Notes: generated by a model not told the origin, from the letters alone. Shown: positions 41,948-50,784, counted from the first letter of the stretch. The stretch is 64,000 nt of DNA from RPQJ01 sp963777725 (GCA_963777725.1 CAVZRR010000003.1:157468-221467), one strand, 5' to 3'. A program made the numbers and translations.

Positions 41948-41976
41948 TTGACCTCAGCCCATCGCGCCCCTAAGGT
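41948..41976 (+). promoter_or_regulatory. Possible promoter of the fatty acyl-CoA reductase gene
   Basis: TTGACC at 41948-41953, 17-base spacer, TAAGGT at 41971-41976. The second hexamer is weak. About 60 bases before the ATG at 42039, in the gap shared with the divergent phasin promoter. Confidence 0.35.
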
Positions 41977-42038
41977 AGCCGCAAAAAGCGGTGAGCCAGG
42001 GAATGTCCACGGGCCGCCGATTGGCTTGGGAGAGATCC

Positions 42039-44036
42039 ATGACGTATTTCGTGACCGGCGCGACCGGGTTCATCGGCCGTTTCCTGGTGCAGTCGCTGCT
42101 CGCGCGCGGCAAGGGGACGATCTACGTGCTGGTGCGGCCGAAGTCGCTCGGCAAGCTCGACGAGCTGCGCGAGTTCTGGGGCAAGGACAGCGTCAAGCGC
42201 GTCGTGGCGATCAAGGGCGACCTCGCCCAGCCGAAGCTCGGCGTCTCGAAGGGCGACCTTGCGAAGCTCAAGGGCAAGGTCAAGCACCTGTTCCATCTCG
42301 GCGCGGTCTACGACCTCGAGGCCAGCGCCGAGGAGATGCACAAGGCGAACATCGTCGGCACCGAGAGCGCGCTCGCGTTCGCGAACGCCGTCAACGCCGG
42401 CTGCTTCCACCTCGTCAGCTCGATCGCCGCCGCCGGTCTCTATCGCGGCACGTTCACCGAGGACATGTTCGAGGAAGCCGAGGACCTCGACCACCCGTAC
42501 TACCGCACCAAGCACGATTCCGAGGGACTGGTGCGCGCCAACGGCCGCATCCCGTTCCGCGTCTACCGGCCGGGCGTCGTCGTCGGCCACTCGCAGACGG
42601 GGTTCATCGACAAGATCGACGGCCCGTACTATTTCTTCAAGGCGCTGCAGCGGCTGCGCGAGTCGTGGCCGCGCTGGGTGCCGCTCGTCGGCGTCGAGGG
42701 TGGCTACGTCAACCTCGTGCCCGTGGACTACGTTGTAAACGCCATGGTCCACCTCGCGCACCAGCCCAGGCTCGACGGCCGCTGCTTTCACCTGACCGAC
42801 CCGAAACCGCGTCGCGTCGGCGAGATGCTGAACGTGTTCTCGCGCGCCGCGCACGCGCCGGAGATGGCGTTCCGGCTCGATCCCAAGGTCTTCGCGATGG
42901 TGCCGGAGGGCATCACGCAGTCGATCGGGCGCAGCAAGCCGATCCAGAACGTCTTCAACCAGGTGCTGCGCGACCTGCGCATCCCGAAGTCCGTGCTGGA
43001 CTTCATGAACTACCCGACGCGCTTCGATTCGACCGACACGCAGAAGATCCTCGACAAGGCAAAGATCCGCGTGCCCGTGCTCGAGGACTACGCGTGGCGG
43101 CTGTGGGACTACTGGGAGCGCCACCTCGACCCGGACCTGTCGATCGACCGCAGCCTGCGCGGCGCCGTCAAGGGCAAGGTCGTCGTGATCACCGGCGGCT
43201 CGTCCGGCATCGGCGAGGCCGCCGCGATCCGCATCGCCGAGGCGGGCGGCAAGGTCGTGATCGTCGCGCGCGACGAGGAGAAGCTCGCCGAGGTGCGCAA
43301 GAAGATCGCCGACTTCGGTGGCTTCGCGAAGACCTACTCGTGCGACATCACCGACTACGCCGCCAACGACAAGCTCGCGAAGGACATCTTGAAGGACTTC
43401 GGCCAGGTCGACGTGCTGGTCAACAACGCCGGCCGCTCGATCCGCCGCTCGCTCGCGCTGTCGTACGACCGCTTCCACGACTTCGAGCGCACGATGCAGC
43501 TGAACTACTTCGCCTGCGTGCGCCTGACGATGAACCTGCTGCCGTCGATGACGGCGCGCAAGAGCGGGCACGTGATCAACGTCTCGTCGATCGGCGTGCT
43601 GACCAACGCGCCGCGCTTCTCGTCCTACGTGGCGTCGAAGGCCGCGCTCGAGTCGTTCGCGCGCTGCGCCGCGTCCGAGTTCCACGACGAGGGCGTGCAG
43701 TTCACGATCATCAACATGCCGCTGGTGCGCACGCCGATGATCGCGCCGACCAAGATCTACGAGGACATGCCGACGATCATCGCGCCGGACGAGGCGGCCG
43801 ACATGATCGCCGACGCGATCATCCGTCGTCCGCAGCGCATCGCGACGCGCCTCGGCGTGATGGCCGAGATCATGCACCTCGTGATGCCGAAGATGTCCGA
43901 GGTCGTGATGAACTCGGCGTACCGGATGTTCCCGGATTCGTCGGCGGCGCAGGGCAAGAAGGATGGCGACGTGCAGCGGGCGCCGACCAAGGAAGCGATG
44001 ATCTTCGCCTCGCTGATGCGGGGCATTCACTGGTAG
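42039..44036 (+). CDS. Fatty acyl-CoA reductase (two-domain, Maqu_2220/AcrA1 type)
   Basis: 665 aa. N-terminal extended-SDR/male-sterility domain (TGATGFIGRFLV near residue 6, YYRTKHDSEGLVR near 160) fused to a classical SDR (VVITGGSSGIGEAAA near 385, SSYVASKAALESFARCA near 530). The junction DYWERHLDPDLSIDRSLRG, the run VDVLVNNAGRSIRRSLALSY and the ending MRGIHW closely match what I know of the Marinobacter enzyme that reduces acyl-CoA to fatty alcohol, and of mycobacterial AcrA1. It would supply alcohols for wax esters; no wax synthase is in the window. GAGAG precedes the ATG. Confidence 0.88.
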   Translation: MTYFVTGATGFIGRFLVQSLLARGKGTIYVLVRPKSLGKLDELREFWGKDSVKRVVAIKGDLAQPKLGVSKGDLAKLKGKVKHLFHLGAVYDLEASAEEMHKANIVGTESALAFANAVNAGCFHLVSSIAAAGLYRGTFTEDMFEEAEDLDHPYYRTKHDSEGLVRANGRIPFRVYRPGVVVGHSQTGFIDKIDGPYYFFKALQRLRESWPRWVPLVGVEGGYVNLVPVDYVVNAMVHLAHQPRLDGRCFHLTDPKPRRVGEMLNVFSRAAHAPEMAFRLDPKVFAMVPEGITQSIGRSKPIQNVFNQVLRDLRIPKSVLDFMNYPTRFDSTDTQKILDKAKIRVPVLEDYAWRLWDYWERHLDPDLSIDRSLRGAVKGKVVVITGGSSGIGEAAAIRIAEAGGKVVIVARDEEKLAEVRKKIADFGGFAKTYSCDITDYAANDKLAKDILKDFGQVDVLVNNAGRSIRRSLALSYDRFHDFERTMQLNYFACVRLTMNLLPSMTARKSGHVINVSSIGVLTNAPRFSSYVASKAALESFARCAASEFHDEGVQFTIINMPLVRTPMIAPTKIYEDMPTIIAPDEAADMIADAIIRRPQRIATRLGVMAEIMHLVMPKMSEVVMNSAYRMFPDSSAAQGKKDGDVQRAPTKEAMIFASLMRGIHW

Positions 44037-44042
44037 AGGTCG

Positions 44043-45212
44043 ATGCCGATGATCCGCTCCCGGTTCCACCTGCTGATGATCGTCTCGATGCTGGGACTCG
44101 CGGCGTCCACGGGGACCGCGTGGGCGCAGGCCAACCAGCGCTCCGCGCAGAGCGACTGCACGCGCGAGGTCGAGCGGCGCGGCTACACCGTGCTCTCGAC
44201 CAGCAATTTCGAGCAGTCGCGGGACGGCTGGCAGCTCGACATCAAGGCGCGGGACCAGCGTGGCCGCGTCACGGACGGCACCTGCTTCGTCGAGACGCGC
44301 AGCGGCGACGTCAGCTTGTACGGGTTCGGCTGGGGCGGCTCCGGCACGGTGGACCAGTTCGAGTTCAACTGCGCGTCGAAAGACGAGAAATACCGCGAGT
44401 GCCAGCTGCCGATCGACGGCCAGGCGCGGCTCGTGAAGCGCAAGTCCGACGCGCCGTGCATCGAAGGCCAGACCTGGGGCCAGCGTGGCGACCGGGTCTG
44501 GGTGACGCGCGGTTGCCGCGCGAGCTTCGAGGTCGTCCGGGGCGGGTCGGGCGGATCGGGGCAGTCGATCGAGTGCCGCTCGCAGAACAATCGCTACCGC
44601 GAGTGCGCCATTCGCGAAGGGTTCGAGGGACGCCTGACGCGCGACTACAGCGGCCGTTGCCGCAAGGATTCCACCTGGGGCAATCGTCCGGGACTCATCT
44701 GGGTGACCAACGGCTGCCAGGGCAGCTTCCAATTGGTGCGGACCAGCGGCGGCGGCGGGTCAGGCAATGGCAACGCGGGCCAGCAGCAGCGCGCCGAGGT
44801 GCAGTGCCGGAACCAGGCCAAGCGCCAGGGCATCAACGTCCGCAGCGTCGCACCCGCCCGGCAGCAGGGGAGCTATTGGGAGACCGTCGTCGACGGCAAC
44901 TTCAATGGCCAGCCGGTCCGGCCGACCTGCCGGTTCTATCCGGATGGCAATCGCGCCGAGCTGCGATTCGGTAGTGGCGGCAGCGGCGGCGGATCGGGCG
45001 GCGCGGTGACGGCCGAGCGGGCCTGCCTGAACGAAGCGCAGCGGCAGGGCTATCGCGTCGTCAGCCAGAGCGCGGCGCAACAGGTCGCCGGTGGCTACGG
45101 CATGAACCTCTCGATCAAGCGCGGTAATGGCGCCGTGCAGCCGGCCTATTGCCGCTATCGCCTCAGCAGTGGGCGGGCCACGCTCGAGATCGCTACGCCG
45201 CAGCCGAGGTAG
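44043..45212 (+). CDS. Secreted DUF3011 domain protein
   Basis: 389 aa. Signal peptide ends near TGTAWAQA. Two DUF3011-type repeats are visible: FNCASKDEKYRECQLPIDGQ to VWVTRGCRASFEVV (about residues 102-158) and IECRSQNNRYRECAIREGFE to IWVTNGCQGSFQLV (about 176-233), each with four cysteines. The rest holds three related segments with paired cysteines (CTREVERRGY, CRNQAKRQGI, CLNEAQRQGY), separated by Gly/Ser-rich linkers. Function unknown; it looks like a modular periplasmic or surface protein. Starts six bases after the reductase. Confidence 0.82.
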   Translation: MPMIRSRFHLLMIVSMLGLAASTGTAWAQANQRSAQSDCTREVERRGYTVLSTSNFEQSRDGWQLDIKARDQRGRVTDGTCFVETRSGDVSLYGFGWGGSGTVDQFEFNCASKDEKYRECQLPIDGQARLVKRKSDAPCIEGQTWGQRGDRVWVTRGCRASFEVVRGGSGGSGQSIECRSQNNRYRECAIREGFEGRLTRDYSGRCRKDSTWGNRPGLIWVTNGCQGSFQLVRTSGGGGSGNGNAGQQQRAEVQCRNQAKRQGINVRSVAPARQQGSYWETVVDGNFNGQPVRPTCRFYPDGNRAELRFGSGGSGGGSGGAVTAERACLNEAQRQGYRVVSQSAAQQVAGGYGMNLSIKRGNGAVQPAYCRYRLSSGRATLEIATPQPR

Positions 45213-45218
45213 TAGCAG

Positions 45219-45356
45219 GCTGGGGATTCCGGCGTCGTTTCGAGTCGCTCCTCGGGAATCGCTTGGTCGAAACGACGCCGGAATCCCCAGCTGACACACC
45301 GCGGCTGAGCGAGCGCTGGAAAACAGGTCCCCTGTTTTCCAGCGCTCGCACGCCGC
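45219..45356 (+). repeat. Two-hairpin structured repeat (type 1), copy d
   Basis: The cleanest copy. Hairpin A: 25-bp perfect stem (45219-45243 with 45267-45291) around the same 23-base loop as the copy at 14865. Hairpin B: 19-bp perfect stem (45309-45327 with 45331-45349), loop TCC, enclosed by GCGGC (45301-45305) and GCCGC (45352-45356); other copies have GCGCC/GGCGC here, a compensatory change. It starts seven bases after the DUF3011 stop. In the remaining 45357-45527 only a small GATCCCG/CGGGATC hairpin (about 45463) is seen. Confidence 0.9.
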
Positions 45357-45527
45357 ATGCAACTGACAGGACGGAGTTGGGTTCGGCTGCGGCGGGTGCA
45401 GCGCTGAATTCGAGCGCAAAACGCGAAATTTGCGGCTCGCGTCGCAGCGTCGCCCGTGTGACGATCCCGGCGATCGGGATCAGGTGCCTCGCGATGGCAG
45501 CGCGGCACGCGGCGCAGGGAAGCGGAC

Positions 45528-45776
45528 ATGGATGTCGACGCTCTTTCGATCGCGGCACTGCTCGCGCTGGCAGTGGCGTGGGGTTGGGTGATCGTAGCGC
45601 GGCGACGGGCGGCGCAACGGGCCGCCGAAGCGCGCGCGAGATTGCGGGCGCGCCGCCGCCGGATCCCGGCGGTTTCGTCCAACGTTCGCGGACTGTCCGG
45701 TCCGCCACCCAGTCGGCAGGACGATCTGTGGGCTCGCGAGACCGAAGGCACCTCGCAGGATCGGCGTGCGAGCTAG
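45528..45776 (+). CDS. Small hypothetical membrane protein
   Basis: 82 aa: an N-terminal membrane helix (ALSIAALLALAVAWGWVIVA, residues 5-24), a strongly basic Arg/Ala stretch and a polar tail. No family recognised. Convergent with the GFA gene; the topology is plausible for a real small inner-membrane protein, but there is no other support. Confidence 0.45.
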   Translation: MDVDALSIAALLALAVAWGWVIVARRRAAQRAAEARARLRARRRRIPAVSSNVRGLSGPPPSRQDDLWARETEGTSQDRRAS

Positions 45777-45789
45777 CGGCTGCGGTGCA

Positions 45790-46185
45790 TCAGCCGGCGT
45801 CGTCCCGCGAGAGGTGCTGCAGCGCCCCGGCGGAGGCCTCCCAGTCGCGCCCGTCGAATGGCTCGACGACGAGTTCCCCGATCGTCGCGGGATCGAGGCA
45901 GCGGGCATTGACACTGTAGCCGTCGGGGTTCGAGCGCGGCACGTAGAACGACTTGATCCCGCAGCGCTTGCAGAACAGATGCCGCGCCGTGCCGGTGTTG
46001 AACGTATAGGTCGTCAGGCAGTCGGCACCGCGCAGCAGGCGGAAACGGCTCGCCGGCACGATCAGGTGCAGGAAGCCGGTCATCGAGCAGATCGAGCAGT
46101 TGCATTCCTGCACGGTGAGCTCGGGTGGCGCTTCGACCTCGAACGCCACGTCGCCGCAGTGGCAGCCACCGCGGTGCAGGGTCAC
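45790..46185 (-). CDS. GFA family protein (glutathione-dependent formaldehyde-activating enzyme-like)
   Basis: 131 aa from the GTG at 46185. Zinc-binding cysteines: GGCHCGDVAFEVEAP near residue 5, CNCSICSMTGFLHLIV near 29, and FCKRCGIKSFY near 75. The family was named for an enzyme joining formaldehyde to glutathione, but most members have unproven function. The GTG lies in a GTGA overlap with the stop of the upstream gene and begins the conserved domain, so it is preferred to the ATG at 46248. Confidence 0.85.
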   Translation of the reverse strand: MTLHRGGCHCGDVAFEVEAPPELTVQECNCSICSMTGFLHLIVPASRFRLLRGADCLTTYTFNTGTARHLFCKRCGIKSFYVPRSNPDGYSVNARCLDPATIGELVVEPFDGRDWEASAGALQHLSRDDAG

Positions 46186-46649
46186 GGCCGGATCCGCGAG
46201 AGCACCCGGTCCGCTAGCCAGACGTCGTTCCGCGAAATGTCGGGACAATTCTCGGCAACGTACTGGCGTTGCCGCGCGACGGTGTCAGGCGCACTGCGCG
46301 AATCGGGTCGCTCGAGCGTCGCCAGCCGCTCGCGTGCGGCCGCGCAATCCGGGCTCAGTGCGACCACGAGTTCATTGGCGCGCTCGGCCTGCGCCTGCCG
46401 CTGGGCCGGGTCCGTGCTGCAGCTCCGTTCGGCCAGCTGCGCCAGGCGCGCGACCTCTGCAGGTCGGTCGCGGTCGTGCAGGTAATTACGTTCGTCGCCC
46501 GGCCCCGGCTTGAACACGCGAGTGCCGAGGCGCAGCACCTCGAGCTGGTACAGCGCGTCGACGCACGCTTCGTCACTCGCGACCGACGGTCCTGCCGCGA
46601 GGACCAGCGCTGCCAGCAGTGTGCACGAGCCAATTCGATGGATGGTCAT
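46182..46649 (-). CDS. Hypothetical periplasmic protein with a four-cysteine helical domain
   Basis: 155 aa. Signal peptide ends near AAGPSVAS. The mature part has Cys in DEACVDALYQLEVL, ERSCSTDPAQRQAQAERANE, LSPDCAAARERL and RQRQYVAENCPD. The spacing and the residues around them match the C-terminal half of the DUF4124 protein at 51729, so the two share an unnamed domain. Co-translated with the GFA gene. Divergent from the DUF2868 gene. Confidence 0.65.
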   Translation of the reverse strand: MTIHRIGSCTLLAALVLAAGPSVASDEACVDALYQLEVLRLGTRVFKPGPGDERNYLHDRDRPAEVARLAQLAERSCSTDPAQRQAQAERANELVVALSPDCAAARERLATLERPDSRSAPDTVARQRQYVAENCPDISRNDVWLADRVLSRIRP

Positions 46650-46731
46650 GTCGGTGCCTCCTGTCGCGTCATTATAGGAGCGTATTGCCGGCGGCTGCGC
46701 CGGGGCGCCGTTCAGGTAGGATTCGCGGACA

Positions 46732-48217
46732 ATGCGCGAAGAAGCCCTGCGTTCCGTGCTGCTGGTGAAGGCGATCGAGGCGACCGACATCGCCGGCGCG
46801 ATCCTCCCGGCCGGCGACCGTGCCCAGGCGACGCGCGAAACGATGCGCGCGCTCGGGATCGCGACGGAAACCACGGATGGCGGCATCGACGACGCACTGG
46901 CGGCGCGGGCGCTCGGTGAGCGCGCGAACCGGCTGGCCGGACCGCTGGCCGAGCGCTACCCGATCGTCTCCGAGGTGCTGGGTCGGACGCGGACGCCGAC
47001 CTGGATCCTCGTCGTCCTGCTGCTGCTCGCGTTCGCGGCCGGCCTGGGCCTCTCGGCACTCGATGGCTCGAGACGCATCAATATCCTGGCCTTCCCGCTT
47101 CTCGGCCTCATCGCCTGGAATCTCGTCACTTACGCCGTGCTGGCGGTCGCCTGGGTGCGGCGCCATCGCGGTGCGCAAGCGCAGTCGACCGCGCGTGGCC
47201 ACTGGGCCGGCAAGGCGTTCGCGCGGCGAATCGGACCGCTGGTTCGGCAGACTGCGCGGGTGCACGCGGTGCTCGCGAAGGCGATCAGTGCGTATGCCGC
47301 GAGCTGGGCCGACCTGGGTCGCGCGTTCATCGCGCAGCACGCGCGGCGCGGGCTGCACCTGGCCGCCGCGGCCGTGGCACTGGGATTGATCGTCGGGCTC
47401 TACCTGCGCGGCACGGTGCTGCGCTACGAGGCCGGCTGGGAGAGCACGTTCCTCGGTCCGGCGCAGGTGCAGACGGTGCTGCGCGTGCTGTTCGGCCCGG
47501 TGGCCGGGTGGTCGGGCGTGCCGTTGCCCGAGACGCTGGACGCGGTCGAGAGCCTGCGGTGGACGGCCGCGGGCGGCGGCGGCGACGCGGCGCCCTGGAT
47601 TCACCTGATCGCGCTCAGCCTTGCGTGCTACGTCGTGGTTCCTCGCCTGCTGCTCGCGGGCGCTGCGACGCTCTCGCTCGCGCATCTTGGTCGGGCCAAG
47701 GTCCTGCCCGCCGAGTTGCACGGCTTATGCCGGCGACGTGCTGGGCCGCGGCGCGCTGGCGCGCAGCAGCGGGATCACGAGCGTGACGCCGTACGCCTAC
47801 GAGCCGACGGAGCCATCGCTCGCCGGACTCGAGCGCTGGCTCGCAGCGCAGACGCAAGCCGACGTGCGCATCGATCGGCGCACGACGCTGCGCTACGGCG
47901 AGGAGGACATGGCCGGTACGGCGTTCGATTTCGGCGCATATCGCGTCGCGGACCTGCACATCGTGCTGATGAATCTCGCGGCGACGCCCGAGGCCGAGAA
48001 TCACGGCGTCGTGATCGCGGCGGCACGGGACTCCGCGCGCAAGGCACGGCCGGCCGCGACCGTGCGGGTCGTCATCGACGAATCCCCATACTCGCAACGG
48101 CTGGCACGCGATGCGTCGTTCGGGTCGCGCCTCGAGGAACGGCGGCAGCTGTGGCGTGACTTCGTCAGCGGCTACGGACTCGAGGCCGAGATCGTCGACC
48201 TGGCGGGCGTGGCGTGA
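46732..48217 (+). CDS. DUF2868 membrane protein (one frameshift)
   Basis: About 494 aa after correction. N-terminal soluble part (residues 1-80), two helices near 86-145 (PTWILVVLLLLAFAAGLGLS), further helices near 205-225 and 290-320, and a C-terminal soluble domain (SVTPYAYEPTEPSLAGLERW to EAEIVDLAGVA). At about 47722 one extra base shifts the frame between LPAELH and AYAGDVLGRG. Overlaps the DUF3482 GTPase gene by four bases; the two families are usually adjacent and are thought to act together at the membrane. Function unknown. Confidence 0.8.
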
Positions 48218-49671
48218 GCGACAAGATCGCGCTGAGCCTCATCTCGCACACCAACGTCGGCAAGACCACGCTGGCGCGCACGCTGCTGCGCCGGGACATC
48301 GGCGAGGTCCGTGACCGGCCGCACGTCACCGAGACCGCCGACGCGTTTCCGCTCGTCGAGACCGCGCACGGCGACGTATTGCTGCTCTGGGATACCCCGG
48401 GTTTCGGCGACAGCGCGCGCCTGCTGAAGCGCCTCAAGCAGAGCGGCAATCCGCTCGGCTGGTTCCTGACGCAGGTGTGGGATCGCCACGTGGACCGCCC
48501 GTTCTTCAGCAGCCAGCAGGCGATCCGCAACGTGCGCGACGAGGCCGACGTCGTGTTGTACCTCGTCAATGCGGGCGAGGATCCCGCGTCCGCCGGCTAC
48601 GTCGATGCGGAGATGCAGGTCCTCGGCTGGATCGCGAAACCGGCGATCGTGCTGCTCAACCAGCTCGGCCCGCCGCGTCCTGCGGCCGAGGAGCGCGCCG
48701 ACGTCAGTCGCTGGGCGACGCACCTGGCCGCGTATCCCTGGGTGCGCGACACGATCGCATTCGATGCGTTTGCGCGTTGCTGGGTGCTGGAGCACCGCCT
48801 GCTCGAGGCCATCGGTGCGGCGCTGCCGGCCGACCGGCAGGCCGGATTCGCGCGGCTGGCCGATGCATGGCGCACCCGCAATCGCGTCACGTTCGAGCAG
48901 TCGATGCGGGTCCTGGCGCAGCAGCTGGCGACGACCGCGACGGACGCGGTGACCGTGCCGACGACGGGACTGCGCGACGCCGCACGCTCGTGGCTCGGCG
49001 GCCTGTTGCGTCCCGGCGAGCGCACGGATGCGGCAGCCGACGCGGCGATGGGCGAGCTCGCTCGCCGGCTCGACGTCGAGGTGCGGCGCGCGACCGATCA
49101 ACTGATCGAGCTGCACGGGCTGTCCGGGCGTGCGGCCGCCGAGATCCTGCAGCGGATGGGTGCGGAGTTCGCAGTCGACAAGGCCGCAGACCCCGGCAAG
49201 GCGAGCGTCATCGGTGCAGCCCTCTCAGGGGCGCTCGGCGGCCTCGCGGCGGATCTCGCGGCCGGCGGGCTCACGTTCGGTGCGGGCGCGCTGCTCGGCG
49301 GCGTGCTCGGGGCGGCCGGCGCGCGCGGCCTCGCCAGTGCCTACAACCTTGCGCGCGGCAGCGATGCCACCAGCGTGCGCTGGTCGCCTGAATTCATGAC
49401 GGGCCGGGTCAGCGGGGCCGTGCTGCGTTACCTGGCCGTCGCCCATTTCGGTCGCGGCCGCGGTGATTTCGTCGCAGGTGAATACCCACCGCACTGGGGG
49501 CCCCTGGTGGAGCAGGCCGTGGCGCCACACCGGGCGCGCCTGGACGACGCGTGGTCGGTCGCCCAGCGTGCCGACGATCGCACCACGCTCGAGTCCCGCC
49601 TCCGTGCGCTATGCGAGGCGATCGTTACGGAAGTGCTGGCACAGCTGTATCCGGGCAGCGTTCAGGGGTGA
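48214..49671 (+). CDS. DUF3482 domain GTPase
   Basis: 485 aa. N-terminal Era/YfjP-like GTPase: G1 loop LISHTNVGKTTLARTLL near residue 9, Thr of G2 in VTETADAF, G3 WDTPGFGD near 59 and a G4-like LLNQLG near 148. The C-terminal DUF3482 region includes a glycine-rich hydrophobic hairpin (ALSGALGGLAADLAAGGLTF, near 332) that probably inserts in the membrane. GTG start. Partner of the DUF2868 protein. Its last ten bases overlap a tiny minus-strand gene. Confidence 0.85.
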   Translation: MSDKIALSLISHTNVGKTTLARTLLRRDIGEVRDRPHVTETADAFPLVETAHGDVLLLWDTPGFGDSARLLKRLKQSGNPLGWFLTQVWDRHVDRPFFSSQQAIRNVRDEADVVLYLVNAGEDPASAGYVDAEMQVLGWIAKPAIVLLNQLGPPRPAAEERADVSRWATHLAAYPWVRDTIAFDAFARCWVLEHRLLEAIGAALPADRQAGFARLADAWRTRNRVTFEQSMRVLAQQLATTATDAVTVPTTGLRDAARSWLGGLLRPGERTDAAADAAMGELARRLDVEVRRATDQLIELHGLSGRAAAEILQRMGAEFAVDKAADPGKASVIGAALSGALGGLAADLAAGGLTFGAGALLGGVLGAAGARGLASAYNLARGSDATSVRWSPEFMTGRVSGAVLRYLAVAHFGRGRGDFVAGEYPPHWGPLVEQAVAPHRARLDDAWSVAQRADDRTTLESRLRALCEAIVTEVLAQLYPGSVQG

Positions 49672-49739
49672 CGACCCGTCGCCTCCTCGATGAACCACAG
49701 CACGACGGATCCGATCAGAACGAACGCGGCAACTTCCAT
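49662..49739 (-). CDS. Tiny membrane protein (25 aa)
   Basis: Reads MEVAAFVLIGSVVLWFIEEA then TGRHP: one hydrophobic helix with a charged tail. An ideal AGGAGG lies six bases before the ATG, the strongest ribosome binding site in the neighbourhood. It is too short for usual gene callers. It could be a small membrane regulator or a type I toxin-like peptide; no sign decides between these. It overlaps the 3' end of the convergent GTPase gene by ten bases. Confidence 0.55.
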   Translation of the reverse strand: MEVAAFVLIGSVVLWFIEEATGRHP

Positions 49740-49936
49740 GATGTGATCCTCCTCGTGCGCCGAAAGAGCGCCTCCAGGATCACCCGGCAGCTTGCCTGCT
49801 GCGGCGCAGCAAATCGTTGACGCGCGTCGGATTTCCGGGACCGACCGGCGCCGCGGCAGCGTCATCCGCTGTCGCGACAGTCATCAGGACTTGTCCTTAC
49901 TGACCCGCAGCGCCGCGGCCCGCGCAGCGTTCGTCT

Positions 49937-49987
49937 CACCCATTTGGGTGATTCGCCCTGATGTGGAGTGTGGTCTAGTTGGACCAC
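49937..49987 (+). promoter_or_regulatory. Two palindromes upstream of the LuxR-type regulator
   Basis: CACCC-ATTT-GGGTG at 49937-49950 and GTGGTC-TAGTTG-GACCAC at 49970-49987 lie 40-90 bases before the ATG at 50026. Either could be an operator, for the regulator itself or another factor. No convincing promoter hexamers were found in 49740-50025, which otherwise holds nothing recognisable. Confidence 0.4.
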
Positions 49988-50025
49988 GATAACGATAGAC
50001 GACGAGTCAGGGTTTCCCCTCGAGC

Positions 50026-50772
50026 ATGCGCAAAAAAAGCGACACCCAGCCGGCCGTCGCGGGAGCGCGTTCGGGCGTCCAGGGGAAACGACGAGCCAGG
50101 GGAACTGCGGCACGTCAGGCGAACAATGGGGGCCGTGCGGTGCCAGGGAAGGTGTCGCGCGGCCCCTTCCATTTGGTGCAGGCCGGCGGATTCTCCGGAC
50201 TCGGTCGAATCATCCTCGACAAGCTCGACCGGGGCGTCGTCCTGCTCGACGCGCGCGGCCGCGTGCTGGATGCGAACTCGCTGGCGGTCCGCTTGCTGAA
50301 GGCGGGCGACGGCATGGCACTGCGTTCGGGTCGATTCGTGTTTGCGGATGCAGCGCTCGAATTGCGACTGTCGCGGATGATCGCCCAGCGTGGCGCGGGC
50401 GCAGCGGGCGGAGCGGCAGCCTTCGCGGCGCGCGTGAGTCGATCCGCAGGCGCGCCGTACCGTGTCGTCGTCACGCCGGTGCCCGAGGGTGCGGACGAGC
50501 GCGACGTCGCCTTCGTGGCGTTGATCTATGCGCCGGACGAGCAGCGCGACATTGCGACGGACGTGTTGCGCGAGTTGTACGCACTGACGCCGGCGCAGGC
50601 CCAGGTGGCGCGCAGCCTGTTCGCGGGCCGCAGCGTCGAGGAGAGTGCTGCAGCGCTCAACCTGTCGCCCAACACGGTGCGGACGCACCTGAAACAGATC
50701 TTCACGCGCTGCGAGGTGCAGTCGCAGGCGGAGCTGCTGCATCTGCTCGCCCAGGGACCGCAGCATCTCTGA
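50026..50772 (+). CDS. LuxR-family transcriptional regulator with PAS-like sensor
   Basis: 248 aa. Basic, possibly disordered first 45 residues; a PAS-like middle (LDKLDRGVVLLDARGRVLDA near 63, AALELRLSRMIAQ, YRVVVTPVPEG); and a C-terminal LuxR helix-turn-helix: LTPAQAQVARSLFAGRSVEE and ALNLSPNTVRTHLKQIF near 210-226. Intact DNA-binding helix. The signal is unknown. Convergent with the lipid kinase gene, twelve bases apart, so no operon partner indicates its target. Confidence 0.85.
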   Translation: MRKKSDTQPAVAGARSGVQGKRRARGTAARQANNGGRAVPGKVSRGPFHLVQAGGFSGLGRIILDKLDRGVVLLDARGRVLDANSLAVRLLKAGDGMALRSGRFVFADAALELRLSRMIAQRGAGAAGGAAAFAARVSRSAGAPYRVVVTPVPEGADERDVAFVALIYAPDEQRDIATDVLRELYALTPAQAQVARSLFAGRSVEESAAALNLSPNTVRTHLKQIFTRCEVQSQAELLHLLAQGPQHL

Positions 50773-50784
50773 CCGGGCCATCGC

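Noticed and set aside
41970..44732. 920-codon minus-strand open frame opposite the fatty acyl-CoA reductase
   Set aside because: Shadow frame; the plus-strand gene has clear enzyme motifs along its full length.
45219..45356. Plain rho-independent terminators as explanation of the type 1 hairpins
   Set aside because: None of the copies is followed by a T-run, the loops are long and conserved, and rpmE already has a good terminator before its copy.
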